A DNA stretch of 64,000 nt, from NCBI GenBank assembly GCA_003665825.1, contig QPFY01000002.1, forward strand, positions 1,054,001 through 1,118,000, in the 5' to 3' direction. A program made the position numbers and the translations under genes. Below the pieces are notes generated by a model. The model saw nothing but the letters and a program-made list of their open reading frames with translations, was not told where the DNA came from and searched no databases. This document shows positions 11,945-23,800 of this stretch, one piece after another (positions within the stretch are counted from its first letter, which is position 1; every line of letters begins with the position of its first letter). Source of the stretch: Microbotryum silenes-acaulis. Taxonomy: Eukaryota; Basidiomycota; Microbotryomycetes; Microbotryales; Microbotryaceae.

Positions 11945-14398
11945 TTTCCTTCGAGATCACGAGTTTTCGGCGACTTTTGTACACTTCCTTCGGATCAGCT
12001 GAACTCGGAACAGGTGATTCTCAGCTTTTGTCAATACTCTCTCGACTGTGCTGGGACCCTCTTGTGTCATGTTACAATCTCTCTTTTTCATGTCCCCGCC
12101 AGATCGTCACCACATTGCTTCGTTTCTTTTCGTCGTCCTGCCGCACCGTGAAATCATAAGCCTATTGCATTGCGTTCGGATCGCTCTGAGAGAACTTAAT
12201 CAGAGAAAGGAAAGTCAGAGAGTGGACCCGGGCCAAGCTGTTTGTGAGCTTCCCTTTCGGACTTGCTCGAGAGTCAAATCTCGTTTGGCGACCGGGCGTG
12301 TAACAGAGAAGTGCTCCTCCGGCCAACGCGTCAGCGTCAGAACCGGTCGCATTACCAAGAAGGGGGCGTCAAGCATACGGAATGGGGGCGGGACATGTGT
12401 CGACAAAGGGAGTTCCGGGCACAAGCCCGATGCCCAATCGAGTCGATCGAACCGGCCCGCTTGTCTGGGACGAGCATGGCTAAATCCGCGGTCCGCGGTC
12501 CGACGGCCTAGACCTTCGACCTGATCAGAATCTTGCCACGGGCTGTCAGTCGATTAGCGGACAAAACTTCGGAACTCCTGCACCTCAACCTAGGTAGGTT
12601 TGAGCTCAAGATCGGCAGAAGAACATGATGACGTCGCTGCGTTCGCAGTATTCCCGAGTGGTAACTAAGTCTTGATTTACAGTCTTCCAGAGTCTTTGTT
12701 GTCAGTGGAAACAATGTTCACGCCGGCACCCCTCCGACCCTGCTCTGCCTGACCGGCCTTGCCTTCGGCCAAGGACCCCTTAATGAAAAAGCTGTCTGCC
12801 AGCGCCGTCGACGGCATCGCCGGCCATCGCGCGGAACAGGAATTAGGGTCCAGCGTGATCAGGCCAAGCTCTCTCGCAGATCTTTTTGAGAATCGGAGTC
12901 TTCGGGACGATTGATACATCTCGAGCCTCTGGCAAGCGTGGCAGGTTTGCACTGCGTAGAGATGTTGTGGAAATCCGGCGTCCGCGGGCTTGACAGAAAA
13001 TGAATCCGAACCTTGACCTTATCTCGGCTATCCAACTAGATCAAGACCTCACTTCAAATCTGCCTTTCAGAACGAGTTCGCATCGTTTCGGCCGCCTGAA
13101 TTATGGTGTACATACGACAATTTTGTGCTGTTCATCCAAAGTGCAAGTCTCCGCTTCAGAATCGAGCTCTGAAGGCAGCCGATCGAGCAAGTCAGTAAGA
13201 GCGCTGCTCAAACAGAAGCTGACGAATTTGTTGCTCGTTGAACAATTGCCATGACAAAGGACCTGTTTTTTCGCGCGACCAGCCGACAGTACCTTTAACC
13301 TGCCGAATACTTGATCGAGGCGAACAGATACGAGTCGTCAGCCGCGCCGGCATCCGCCGTTTTGGGAAAGTTTTGGCGACTTCTCAAGGGCTCGGCTTCA
13401 GGTCTTGCTAGAACACGCTGACTCTAAGTCAACAAGTCTTTGGGCCCTGAATGTGGACCATTGAATGGGCGGTCACAGCGCCAATTTGCATAGGTCCATA
13501 CCTACCTAGGTAACTAGGAATGCGCAGGCGGAACCTGCAACGAGCAACCGGTGAGACTCGATCAAAAGAACATCGGCCCAATCTGATCTGCAGCGGTGTC
13601 TGCATGATACCGTGATTCTGCGCTGGCGCATGCATCAGACCCACTAAAGACTCGCTGCCTGCATGTCGTTGCGGTAGACAATACGAACAAAACCCTTCCA
13701 GGTAGAGATAGTCGTCCAAGAAATTTTGTCTGTTTCTGGACCAAACAAAGCAGGCATACGGGATATTTCTGCCAGCGCGCCTCCTGGGCGTGTACAAATC
13801 GGATCGACTGCTCCCCACAAATCGAGTGCGCCTACCTAGGTTCAAGCAGGCCTAGCTACTAAAGAATAGCTCAGTGGCTTCCACCAGAATTAACTAGCTG
13901 AACCAAGCCAACTGCCTCGCAAAAGTTGACAACGCACTTACTTTTAGCTTGAGTCAGCCCTGAGCCCGACGACGACGTGCCCACTGCGCACTCTGGGCAG
14001 GTCCCAATCTGGTCGTCGCCTTGAGCCAGAGCGTGTGCCTAGAACGCTTCATTTGGACGCGCGGCCGCGGGGGGTCCATGAATTGAACTGAAACCGACCC
14101 TGCGCCGAGCGGGCTGATTAGATCGCGCCGAAATCGCACGGCTTGGCCTGTTGCCAGCCTTGCGCATTTAAAGCTAGCCTAATGAATAGCAGCGCCAATG
14201 CACAGCCAATTGTCCACCGCCCAGCCGCGCACTGCCCTGTCACCGCACCTTTCCTCGATCCAGGTCCCATCTTCATCTTTTTGCAGGGACGCCTTCTTCC
14301 CTTAACCTCCACCGAGCAACGATCGTGCACCAGGCAGGATCAGTTTAGAAAAGACAGCACAGCTTGACACCGATCTACGAGTTTTACCAGTCTGTGCG
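11945..14398. other. Long stretch without a recognisable gene
   Basis: About 2.45 kb between the subtilase and the GAF-domain gene. No ORF has family motifs, and the codon bias of the neighbouring genes is absent. The palindromic core CCTAGG with flanking TACC/GGTA recurs at about 12588-12599, 13499-13511 and 13831-13841. It may be an old decayed insertion or simply a long promoter. A tRNA A-box-like string near 13867 has no matching B box. Confidence 0.5.
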
Positions 14399-16837
14399 AT
14401 GACTGTCATGTCACCCACCCGCCCCACCTTCTTGGATCGCAGGAGCAGCGCGGCGAGCACTAGCAGCGTTGGCAGCAACGGCGGCGGGCTACGCAAGGCC
14501 TTTGGTGCCGTGGCTCGTCGTGTGTCGCTCACTCGACACGACTCATTCGAGAACAAAGCCGCGAGCATCAAAAAACTACCCACCATTCAGGACGTGACCA
14601 ACACCACCTCGAAACGAAGGACCTCCGTCTCGAGCGTAAGCGACGCCTCGTCGCTGAACCGGAGCTCTGTCTCCTCGCTCGCCGCGCCACGCTTCTTGCT
14701 CAACAGCTCCTCCCCGGCGAGCGAGCTGCCTCAGACATGGCTTGAATGGAACAAGGCGTACCAAATGGTCAGTCGCTGAACCCTAGCGGAACTATTAACT
14801 ACGAGTGCCATGAAACTGCTGCTGACTCCCCATGCTTCGTCGTCTTCACTTCTTCAGGGTCTGATCGGTGAGCTTGCCCGACTGTTTCTGCCGAGTGCTC
14901 CGGGCTCCGACGCAGAGCCTTCGGGGCCTCCCAGGAGCCGAGGTGGAGCCGAGGGCTCCTTCGATATCTTGAAGCTCTTGGGGCCCCGGCCGTTCCGTAC
15001 AACGGTTCTCACAGATCAGGAGAGCTGATTGCTCTTATTCACATGAGCAGACTACAGTGATCCACCACCACCGCCGACCAATCTGTGGATCGGCTCGGAG
15101 AACGCCTCGCCGACCGGTCAGTATCGAGCTCCGCTGCCGGCCGACGAAGGCGCGCGCCAGCGGGCGGTCGACAACCTCAACTTGCTCAACCACAAGCCTT
15201 ACGAGAGGCGTGGATCTGTTGGCGTCTCCCTCAAGACGTCAAAGAAGGAGACCGAGTTTGCTGCCGAAATCGACAGCTACAGAGCCCCTCAGCCAAATGC
15301 CGAGGACGATGATTTTGACTCTCAACCGCTGGATCGAACGGCCCCGATCGTGCACGAGATCCATGGCGACGTCGGCCTCGTTCCACCGCATCCAGAAGAT
15401 CTAGCGACACATGAAGCCCTGCTCAAGCTGGCGCAAAGTGCCAAGAAGCGTTTCAACACCAATGGTGGCACGGTCTCGCTCATGGACCAAGGTTCTCAAG
15501 TCTTCCTCGCCGAAGAAGGTTTCGACACGAGAGAGTTGCCCCGTCAATGTGAGCGACGGCTCGTTTTCCGTGAATGCGAGAGAAAACCGTGGGGCATAGT
15601 CTGACAAACGCTCCTGTGGCATTCCCGTCCCTCGATTTGCTCTCACAGCCACCATTTGCTCACACACGATGCTCAAGGCGGCGGCGACGAAGTCCAAGGA
15701 ATCGCTGGTTGTGCTTGACATTGCCAATGACTGGCGCTTTGCCTCGAACGACTTTGGACAGTTCACCAAGGGTTTCTACGCTGCAGCTCCGATCATGCTG
15801 CCATCGGCGCTTGGGGACTCGGAGGAGCGACAACCGTGTGGCATCTTCTGCGTCATCGATTCGAAACCACGAGGTGCATTCTCAGAAGAGGATCGCCAGG
15901 ATCTGGAGAGGATGGCCGACGCTGCTGCCGAGGAGATCCTCAAGGTATCGCAGGAAAAATCCGCCGCGAGGGCCAGTACACTCAAGACAAAGCGGGAGGC
16001 TTGGAGGCGCTCAAAGCTCGTTCGACGAGTCTCCGAGAAGACGAGTCTCGAGTCCGTCGAAGAGCAGTCAACGCCTCCAACATCTCCGGCCATGCTCCAA
16101 GCAGAGGATGGAGGGTACACCCTCACTGCGACGTCTCTCGCAGCTGTCGAGCGATCAGACTCGTCTGGGTCTTTGGAATGCTCTAGCAACGGCACGCCTT
16201 CCACTTTGGCATCCAAGCGGGGCTCCCTCGCCGACACCGCGTCGGACGGTGGCTCGGTTGATCTTGCCATCACGGTTGTGACCCCAACCTTCGGCAGGCG
16301 ACGAGGACGCTCGGGAGTGCATGCTTCGGCGGCCCGCGTCGCACCCGACATCAAATCCATGCTCGACCTCTCGTCGCAACTCGTCGCTGAATCCCTCGAC
16401 ATCGACTTCACCTACACTGCTGCTGTCGATCTGCCCAAGTCTTCCGCGCCTCGTGTCGTCGGTGACAAGCCGATGCGCCTTCTTTCCTCCCACAACTTGC
16501 CGATTCCTGCCCCCCTGTTCGATGTCGACCTCCATCTTGAGACGCTGACCTCGCACCAACAGGCGCTCTTGTACACGGATCCCGACTTCTCCGGCGCCGA
16601 GGGCGAATTTTCGAGTGGGTTGTTGATCAAAATCCTGACGACAGATGATGTCGGCTACATCCTGGGCGCTTTCACCGAGAACCCGAGGAGGTCAGTTGTC
16701 TGCCAGCATTGCCCTATGCTAAGAGCCTTTCCACTGACATTTCCGCTTTACTTGCCAACAGGATTCTCAACAAGCAAGACTTCCACTTCATGAAGACCTT
16801 CGCCAATGACCTTGCCCGACAAGTGGCCAAAATTTGA
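14399..16837 (+). CDS. GAF-domain protein, 664 aa, 5 exons
   Basis: Fungal GAF-domain protein of unknown function; GAF domains bind small molecules or mediate signalling. Exons: 14399-14767, 14858-14867 (10 nt), 15051-15548, 15649-16690 and 16762-16837, total 1995 nt. The N-terminal 120 residues are Ser/Arg-rich and disordered. The GAF-like region is split. The first half runs from about ALLKLAQSAKKRFNTNGGTV through LVVLDIANDWRF to CGIFCVIDSKPRGAFSEED, with a helix after it. A disordered Ser-rich linker follows. A C-terminal segment has SGLLIKILTTDDVGYILG and FMKTFANDLARQV. The 10-nt exon completes GLIDYSDPPPPP, which is the only phase-consistent path. No kinase or cyclase domain is visible. 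Confidence 0.88.
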
Positions 16838-17182
16838 TTTATTTTCGCGCCGGCGAGATGTGCACCACGAGGGGTCGGCTTGCTTCTTCCGAGTCGCTTG
16901 CGGTCCTTGTATCAAGAGTGTCTCAATATGTTCCTCTGTACACTTGTTAAGTGTTGTTGCTGTGCTTCCGCTTTGTTATTGCTGTTTCCCTTTCGTTTCG
17001 TGTTGTAGATTGCGCGCGGAGGTCCTGCTTTGCCCAATGGCTAATCCCAATTCAAATATCAATCTATCTCCCTGTGGTATACTACACAACCAATAATTAT
17101 CTATTTCATGTTCAACATTAAATACGACTAGCCAATCCATCCTTGTCGACCTAGCCCCCGCCCGTCGAGCTGATCGCAACTC
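16838..17182. other. Convergent 3' region
   Basis: 345 nt between the convergent stops of the GAF gene and LRO1. T-rich on the plus strand around 16930-17000 and A/T-rich at 17080-17130, consistent with two 3' UTRs. No gene seen. Confidence 0.5.
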
Positions 17183-20100
17183 TCACCATTTGATCTTCTC
17201 GACAAAGGATCGGATCTCGGAGAAATACTGATCCTTGACCTTTTCGCCGTTGCCACTGACGACTTCCATGATGGCGTCGTTCAATTCGGAAGAACCCAAG
17301 ATGTCGACGTGGTCGGCTGTGGTTGGACCACCGCGAGGATCGAAGGCGAGAGGTTCGTGTTTAATCTCGTGGGTGATCACTTTCGATCCGCCGGGGTTGT
17401 AATGAGGAAGCTTTGTAAGAGAGGACAACGCGCGTCAATGTTGGCTCTGGATTACCCGTGGTTCGAGAAACAACTCACCTTCCATCCTTTCGCGCACATT
17501 GCTCCAAGAGAAAGGAGCGACACCGTGCCATCGCCATCGTTGCTGTTGCAACGAGGAGAGTTGGGTCCCATCAGGTCCTTGCAAGGGGCGCACGGACCTT
17601 TTCAACACCTGAACTTACAAGACGACACCACTCCTGACTTTCGGGATCGACTCCCCGTCGAGCGTGACCGAAGGGTCTATCCACACCCTTCTCGACAAAG
17701 GCAGGTCAAGTGGCGGCCGAGGTGTTTGTTCCATATCACCGCACTCTGCATCCGGATCGGTGCAGACGGGTTCTTCGACCGTGGGTGCTTCGTCGTGTTC
17801 GTAGCCACCTTGTTGGTAAAAGTAGGCGCGTTCGGTTTCTTTGCCTGTACCATAGACTGAGGCGCCAGAGAGGCTCGAACTCTGTCAGTATCCGTTTCGA
17901 TCGTGCAGAGCCCGAACGAAATGCGGCTGCTTACGACAATAAATCGACAGACTAGGAGCATTCGGCAACGCCACCTCGACAGGGTTCGTCCACTTGCGAT
18001 GATCGTCATCGTTCTTTTTGAGCTGCACCGGATCACTCTCGAATCCGAACGAGAAATTGCTATGGATCATCGTCTGGTACGACGGTGGCACGTGATTGAG
18101 GATATAAGATGTCGCTTCTTCGATCGTCAGGTTGGGGTTCGCCGTCGATCGGGTGATGTCGGTGTTGCCTTCTTGGGTTTCCGGCTTGAAATAGCTGTCA
18201 GTGGAGGGGATCTGTAGTCTCAGTTATGGCTTTTTGGAGTCCGAGAAAATAAGGCTGTGAAGGCAATTGACTAGATTTTTCCCGCAGTCAACGTCGCGTT
18301 TGCGTGGTCATCCGGAGCGGAATCTTGATCGCCCCAAATCGCATTCCCGCCCTTAAGCATCATCGAAGCCGCTCCAGCCCAAGAACGGAACAACTTGGCG
18401 CGCTCTTGACGCGAGAAGTACTTTTCGAGCAGGTAGACCGCTGCTCCGTTGAGCTCGACCGTGTCGCGCATTTCACCGGACAAAAGAGCCGACATGGCCT
18501 TGGGGACTCCGAGCATGGTTCCGGCGATGTTGATCTGTGAGGAAAGAAGAGCATGAGCTTCAAGTCTTTCAACTCGTACGAGGGGGGTATCTTGCAGCTC
18601 ACCCAATCAGAAATGTGTTCTTCGACCCACGTCGGTCCTCCCTTTCCATACTCTGGGTGCTCAGCCCATTTCATGAACCACTGCGCGCAGAGGGATGGGG
18701 ATAGATCCGCGTTAGCTGCGTTAAGCTGAGTGACCGAGTCAGAAAACTTGGACATACCAGTACGACAAGAGATCCCATCGAATGTGAGAGCAACGCCGTC
18801 TTCTTTCCTCCGATTGCGAGATTGTAGTCGATCTGGGATTTGAGACGGGAGAAGTACTGATCTCGCACTTCCAAGTTGTAGTAAGAGAGGCGCCAATCGT
18901 CTGTGTGATTATGAGAGCGCTCAGTTCCAATCAATCGGTCGGAAGTCAACCAATCAACAAGGCTAAACCTACAAGACATCAAGTGCATGTCGTTATGATC
19001 GTAGTTGATCACAGCAAGATTTTCGATGACTTTCTGCCAGATCCAATACCCTGGCATGAAAGCCGTCGCCGCGTCGAGACCTTGAGCCGCTCGGACCTTG
19101 TACCCGATCGGATCGAGACCTGTATGCTCATCCAAGGACATAGCCTTGACCCAGGTATCCTTCGACGTAATCAAGGCGCGAATCATCGTCGTTGAAGCCC
19201 AAATACGCTTACGGAACCAAGGGGCAGCGTCGGGGGTCGTTGACCACGATTCCAGGCCCGAAGAAACTGGAGAGTGGAAATCATCAGGGTCAGTGACAAT
19301 CTCATCCAACAGTCTAGCGCAGTCGCATGACTGACTGATACCAGGAATAATAATAACCTAGAGAGGGGTTCATTTGCCGGTGGAGGAGAGGAAGTATCAG
19401 GTGCCAGGTTGGAAACTTCTCTCTCTCCCCTCTTTCGATCTGTTCGGTCAGGACCAGACATACAGCATGCTTCTTCTCCAGACCGCGCTCAGCAGCTTCC
19501 CTGCCGATAAGGAAGTTGGTCGAGCGAGCGTTGAGCCACTCCCTCCCCGGTGTGAACATGTCGGTCACGTTGAGACTCGTGAGCGAAGGCAGTTCGGACA
19601 TCAGGTTTTGCAGGTCAAACTTGGACATGCCGTCGCCAAATTCGAGGTTTGCGAGTCCTGAGAGAGGATCTCCCTCCGTGAAGAGCCATCTACAGTAGTA
19701 GAGTTCGTAAGTCAGCTTTCGCTAGTTGAAAGCCGAGCGAAAAAGACGGGACGGTGCCTTTCACGCTCAGCATCGCTCTCGTTCCGTCTCGGCGGGGTGA
19801 CCGTGAAGTTGCGCACTGACCCCGACAGTATGCCCAATATGCCACCGACGATGAATACGGTCCTACGCTTCCTCCACCACGGAAGTTTCTTCTTGGGCTC
19901 GAAGGGCCCCTCGTGTATCGCCTTGAGGAACGAGTCGGACAGGTCGATATCGCCGAACTCTTGCCAGGGCGTGTTGACGACCGAGAGCTTCATCTTGCCC
20001 GTGCTCGGGTCGAGTTCGATCTGCGGGTTCACCAGTTGGTCGCCGATCTTCATCGACAGAGACCGACTGAGCAAGGGGACGCGTTGGACCGACGAGGACG

Positions 20101-20260
20101 AGGTCGCTCGCAGCGCGGTCCGGGGTGCCCCTGTCCCGGGATTGAGAGGCACGCCCGAGGGCAACCTACCGGGCGCATTCGGTCGGCGACGTTGCTTGAG
20201 GTTGGAAATCGACGACGCTTCTACGCCTGACGATGGTCCCGAGGTACTGGATTCTGCCAT
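17183..20260 (-). CDS. LRO1: Phospholipid:diacylglycerol acyltransferase (PDAT), 751 aa, 11 exons
   Basis: Makes triacylglycerol by moving an acyl chain from a phospholipid to diacylglycerol, at the ER. Exons in coding order: 19821-20260, 19464-19689, 19336-19357 (22 nt), 18973-19266, 18758-18900, 18603-18680, 18272-18534, 17935-18194, 17619-17856, 17479-17542, 17183-17410; total 2256 nt. One membrane segment (KRRTVFIVGGILGILSG) lies near residue 140, with a basic cytosolic N-terminus before it. Diagnostic blocks: IPGIISSGLESW, GLDPIGYKVRAAQG, YDWRLSYYNLE, the nucleophile motif SHSMGS (Ser about 368), NDGDGTVSLLSLG (catalytic Asp) and DHVDILGSSELN (catalytic His). An in-frame ATG at 20398 would add 46 residues; the 20260 start is preferred but uncertain. 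Confidence 0.93.
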
Positions 20261-20620
20261 GCCGCCGGTCGAACGAGTGCAGTGCCGTGGGCTGTGGTCG
20301 AAGGGGTGCGTCGAGTCGGTTCCGTTGCGACGCGAGTGTGACGTCGTGAGTCGAAAAAGCGAGAGCCGCATATTAATGAAGCTATGAAGATCGATCATGC
20401 GCGTGAGCGTGATCGCCGCCAGCGCGAGCCAGCGCGCGCGCCGAAGCCGAACGATATATAATATGCCCGCCTACGCGGTATGAAATGTTTCACACTCCTC
20501 TCGTTGCGAGATTTTTTTCTTTTATTTTCCGGAAGGGGGTTTTCTCTTCACCTTTTGAAGTAACTTCTCATGGTTCTGAAGTCTGAGCCAGCAAAGGTGT
20601 TTTTGCCGTTAATTCCGATC

Positions 20621-20652
20621 CGCCAATAACACTCCAATAACACTCCAATAAC
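20621..20652 (+). repeat. Three CCAAT boxes spaced 11 bp apart
   Basis: Three near-identical 11-bp units of the form CCAATAACACT. CCAAT is the core bound by the heterotrimeric HAP/NF-Y complex. One-helical-turn spacing would place all three on the same DNA face. Binding is not shown by sequence alone. Confidence 0.75.
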
Positions 20653-20699
20653 CAGCCTGATCCAGCCGCTGCGCGCTGATCCTGGAGGATCCAGGCTGG
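20652..20699. repeat. Imperfect inverted repeat in the LRO1/SEC5 promoter
   Basis: Left arm CCAGCCTGATCC and right arm GGATCCAGGCTGG differ by a one-base gap and flank a GC-rich centre with a further CTGATCC copy. A hairpin or dimeric binding site is possible. Confidence 0.55.
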
Positions 20700-20804
20700 T
20701 GCCGCGCCGTTGACCTTCGGACTCGCCTGTTTCAGGCTCCCTCTGACCGAGCCGCTCACTCCACTTCATAAGCTCGCGCGTGGTCGGTCGAACCATCAAC
20801 TGCG

Positions 20805-23800
20805 ATGCAGGGACACGGAGGAGGAGGTACGCCGCCGTTACGACCAGGCGGTGTTCGCCCCTCGCTGGAGCCGAGATCGCAGCAACGGCCGTCGTTGACC
20901 GACCTCAACTCGCGACGACCGTCCAACAACAACAGCAACACTGCGCCTTCGTCGTCGAGGAGACCGAGCAGGAACGGGCAAGGAAATCGCAACGGCAACG
21001 ACTTTGACGAGTTTGACAAGGTCAACCATGGCGATCTGGCGTGGCAGAACGACGAACAAGCCAGTACGTTGCGCTCCACGTTGAGCCAGCCCGCGCACGA
21101 GTCGGAGCGCATCCTCACCCGGCCCCACATACGGTTCTCGAGGCTGATCATCACCCTGGTCTACTGCGCAGTGCTCTCATTATACGGTCTCACAACCTTG
21201 GCACCTGTAGGTCGTCCTTCCGCCGATCAACGACAAGAGATGCGCACAGCTTGATCCCCTTCCCCCACACGAACCTGACACGCCTCCCTCCGCGCGCTGC
21301 CCATCACACTTGGCTGATCCCACCGCTCTTTCCACCAGACCGAATGGCAAGACGCAGAAGCAGTGGACGGCACCTTCTCGGAGACAGGTCAACCTACCAC
21401 CACAGCCGCCGCGACCAAAGGGGATGAGCCGGATCCGCTCGGGCTCATGCGAGGCGGGGTCTTGGCCTCCAACCCGGATCTGCCCACTGACTTGCGCTCC
21501 GCCGTGCTTCTGCACTCCAAGACGTTCGACCCCAAGGTGTTCCTCTCGACCGTACACCCTAATGCAACCTTCAAGGACCTCAACAAGGGCAGGGACAGGC
21601 TCAAGGACAGCCTCGAGCAGAGGAGTGGGGCACTCAAGCTCTTGGTCCAGGCCGAGTGGGATCGGTTCGTCTCTGTAAAGGCTGCCACAGAGAGTGAGTC
21701 GCCGATTAACGGTTCATAGTCGAGCTCCTCACTGATCATTGCTACTTGTGTTGAATTCACCAGCGGTCTATGAGGAAATGCGACAGCCTCGAGGACCTCT
21801 CGCTGCTGACGCAGATCATGGGGTCAAACAGATCCGAGAAACTCTCAAAGGTGAGGCCAGAATCGCTCCAAGCTGGTCGGAGAATGCTCGCTGATCCCCG
21901 CAATCTTGATCCGTTCAACAATAGTCGCGTCCACGCGAGCCGATAACGTCTTCCAACCCATCCTCGACGCCCGGACCAAAGCCGAGCGACTGAAATCAAC
22001 CCTCGGCGTCTTTGAGCGAAGCAAATTCTTCTTCAATCTGCCCACAATCCTGGGAGAAGCGGTAGAGGATGGAAGATACGAAGTGGCTCTGCAGGCTTAC
22101 AAGCAGGGGAGGTATATCCTAGCGAGTCGACCGGCACAGTTGCTCGGCCTTCCCGTAGCGACGACGCCTCAACAGCAACAGCAGCAGAAGAGGATCTATG
22201 ACAAGGTACGCAACTACGCATTAGACTCGACCCGTTTCCAGATCTCACCGGGTCCTCATCTTTGCACAGGTGTGGGGTCAAGTCGAAAAGATCATCGGTG
22301 ACTTGCGCGCGACTCTGGGAAAACGATTGAGGGACACGAGGCGAGGACTGGATGAGGTAGAAAAAACCATCGTGTGAGCTTTGAACGTTTAAGATTGTGC
22401 GAGTACCAAGGCTCACGTTCGTCAGCTTGGCCCACAGTATTCTTCTGGAGCTCGATCCAACCGACGACCCGGTCTGGATTTTCTTCGATACTCAACACCG
22501 GCACATCTTGCAATTGTTGAGGACGTCGGCCGAGGCTTCGACATCTAGGATACGAATCGCGATGGATAATGCCACTGATGAGATGAGCGCACCCGACTGG
22601 GACCGCAAGAGCGCAGCCGACTTAAGGACGTGTGTCGCTTCCCTTGAGGCGCTCGACGGGGAAGGCGTTCGTGGTCAGCCGAGTTCACATGCTCACCCAT
22701 CTCGGAGCAAGGACTGATGTCTCCTCGATTCTACAGAAAATGCGGCCGGAAGCGACGTGTGGCGGCTGATCTACGATCTCGTCCGCAATCTCAACGAGGT
22801 CATCCTCCAGAACCTGCCGAGTTTCTGGAAGGTCGCCAAAGGCTACATGGAGGGCAAATACCAAAAGGTTGGATCTACTCCAGCCGTTCTGGTTTCGAAA
22901 GTGTAGCGCAATCTGACGAGGTCTTCTGTTCCCCAAGTAGAAGGTGTCATCCAACTCGTCATCGAACCCGGGCGTACGGCGTTCACCGACGCAATGCCGA
23001 GTCATGTCTCAAGACATTGTAACACTCTACGTATCCCTACTCTCCACCTTCTTCGGTCTTTCCTCTGCCGGCGCATCACCCCCAATGCTGCCCGACCCCG
23101 CCGATCCGAACGCCGTCCCTCCCCTCCCCTCTTTCGTACCACCGACTGCAAACGCGACATCCAACTGTCATTGGCTGCTGAGGACGCTGCATGAGATGGT
23201 CGACTGTGCGAGTGACCTGACCGCACTCGAGCTGGCTGGTGAGGCTAGTCAGAGTCTCAAGGAGCTGGTCGGGACCTCGAGGTGGAGATTCGAAGAAGCA
23301 ATCTGCTCAAGTTGGGTTCGCGGTAAGTTCAATCGGAATGGCTTGGCCGAAACGGTCAGCAGGCGAAACTGACCATGAGGCTTCGGTCATCTAGATGCGA
23401 AGGTGTTCTTCCGACTTGAGACATGGCATCCTGATCCGGACGAACCCTCAACTACGGCGTACCTGCGGCAAGTCGCGGCTTTCCAACGCTTCTGCGCCAT
23501 TTCGGCTTATCGGATCGCCGGTGGGACGGAGGAACGGGCACAAGCCTTGATGGGGTCGAACGCAACGTCGAACCCGAGCAACCAGCCGGGCTCACGGTCA
23601 CGCTCCGACGTCAGTCTCCCGGCCGAGTTCGTGAAGAAGATCCAAGCTGCATTTCTCGATGGATTGTATGCATTCCTCGACGGGTTGGTGCATGTCGCTT
23701 TCTCGGATCCGGAGCACATCTTCGCGAGTCCTGCGCCGGGGTCCAAGAACGGAACGAGTTCCACGGCGAGGAGAAAATTGGTCACAACGGACGAGGATGG

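Larger units (their letters stand above)
20261..20804. promoter_or_regulatory. Bidirectional promoter between LRO1 and SEC5
   Basis: 544 nt between divergent starts. It holds a TATA-like block at about 20454-20464, which faces LRO1 best; three CCAAT boxes at 20623-20627, 20634-20638 and 20645-20649, exactly 11 bp apart; and an imperfect inverted repeat at about 20652-20699. If the LRO1 start is really 20398, the region shrinks to 406 nt. Function is inferred from position only. Confidence 0.6.

Noticed and set aside
13867..13960. tRNA-like A-box string (TAGCTCAGTGG)
   Set aside because: No B box of the GGTTCGANTCC type at the right distance and no cloverleaf pairing of the flanks.
15776..16411. 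211-codon minus-strand ORF opposite the GAF-domain gene
   Set aside because: Antisense shadow of a coding exon with no motif of its own.
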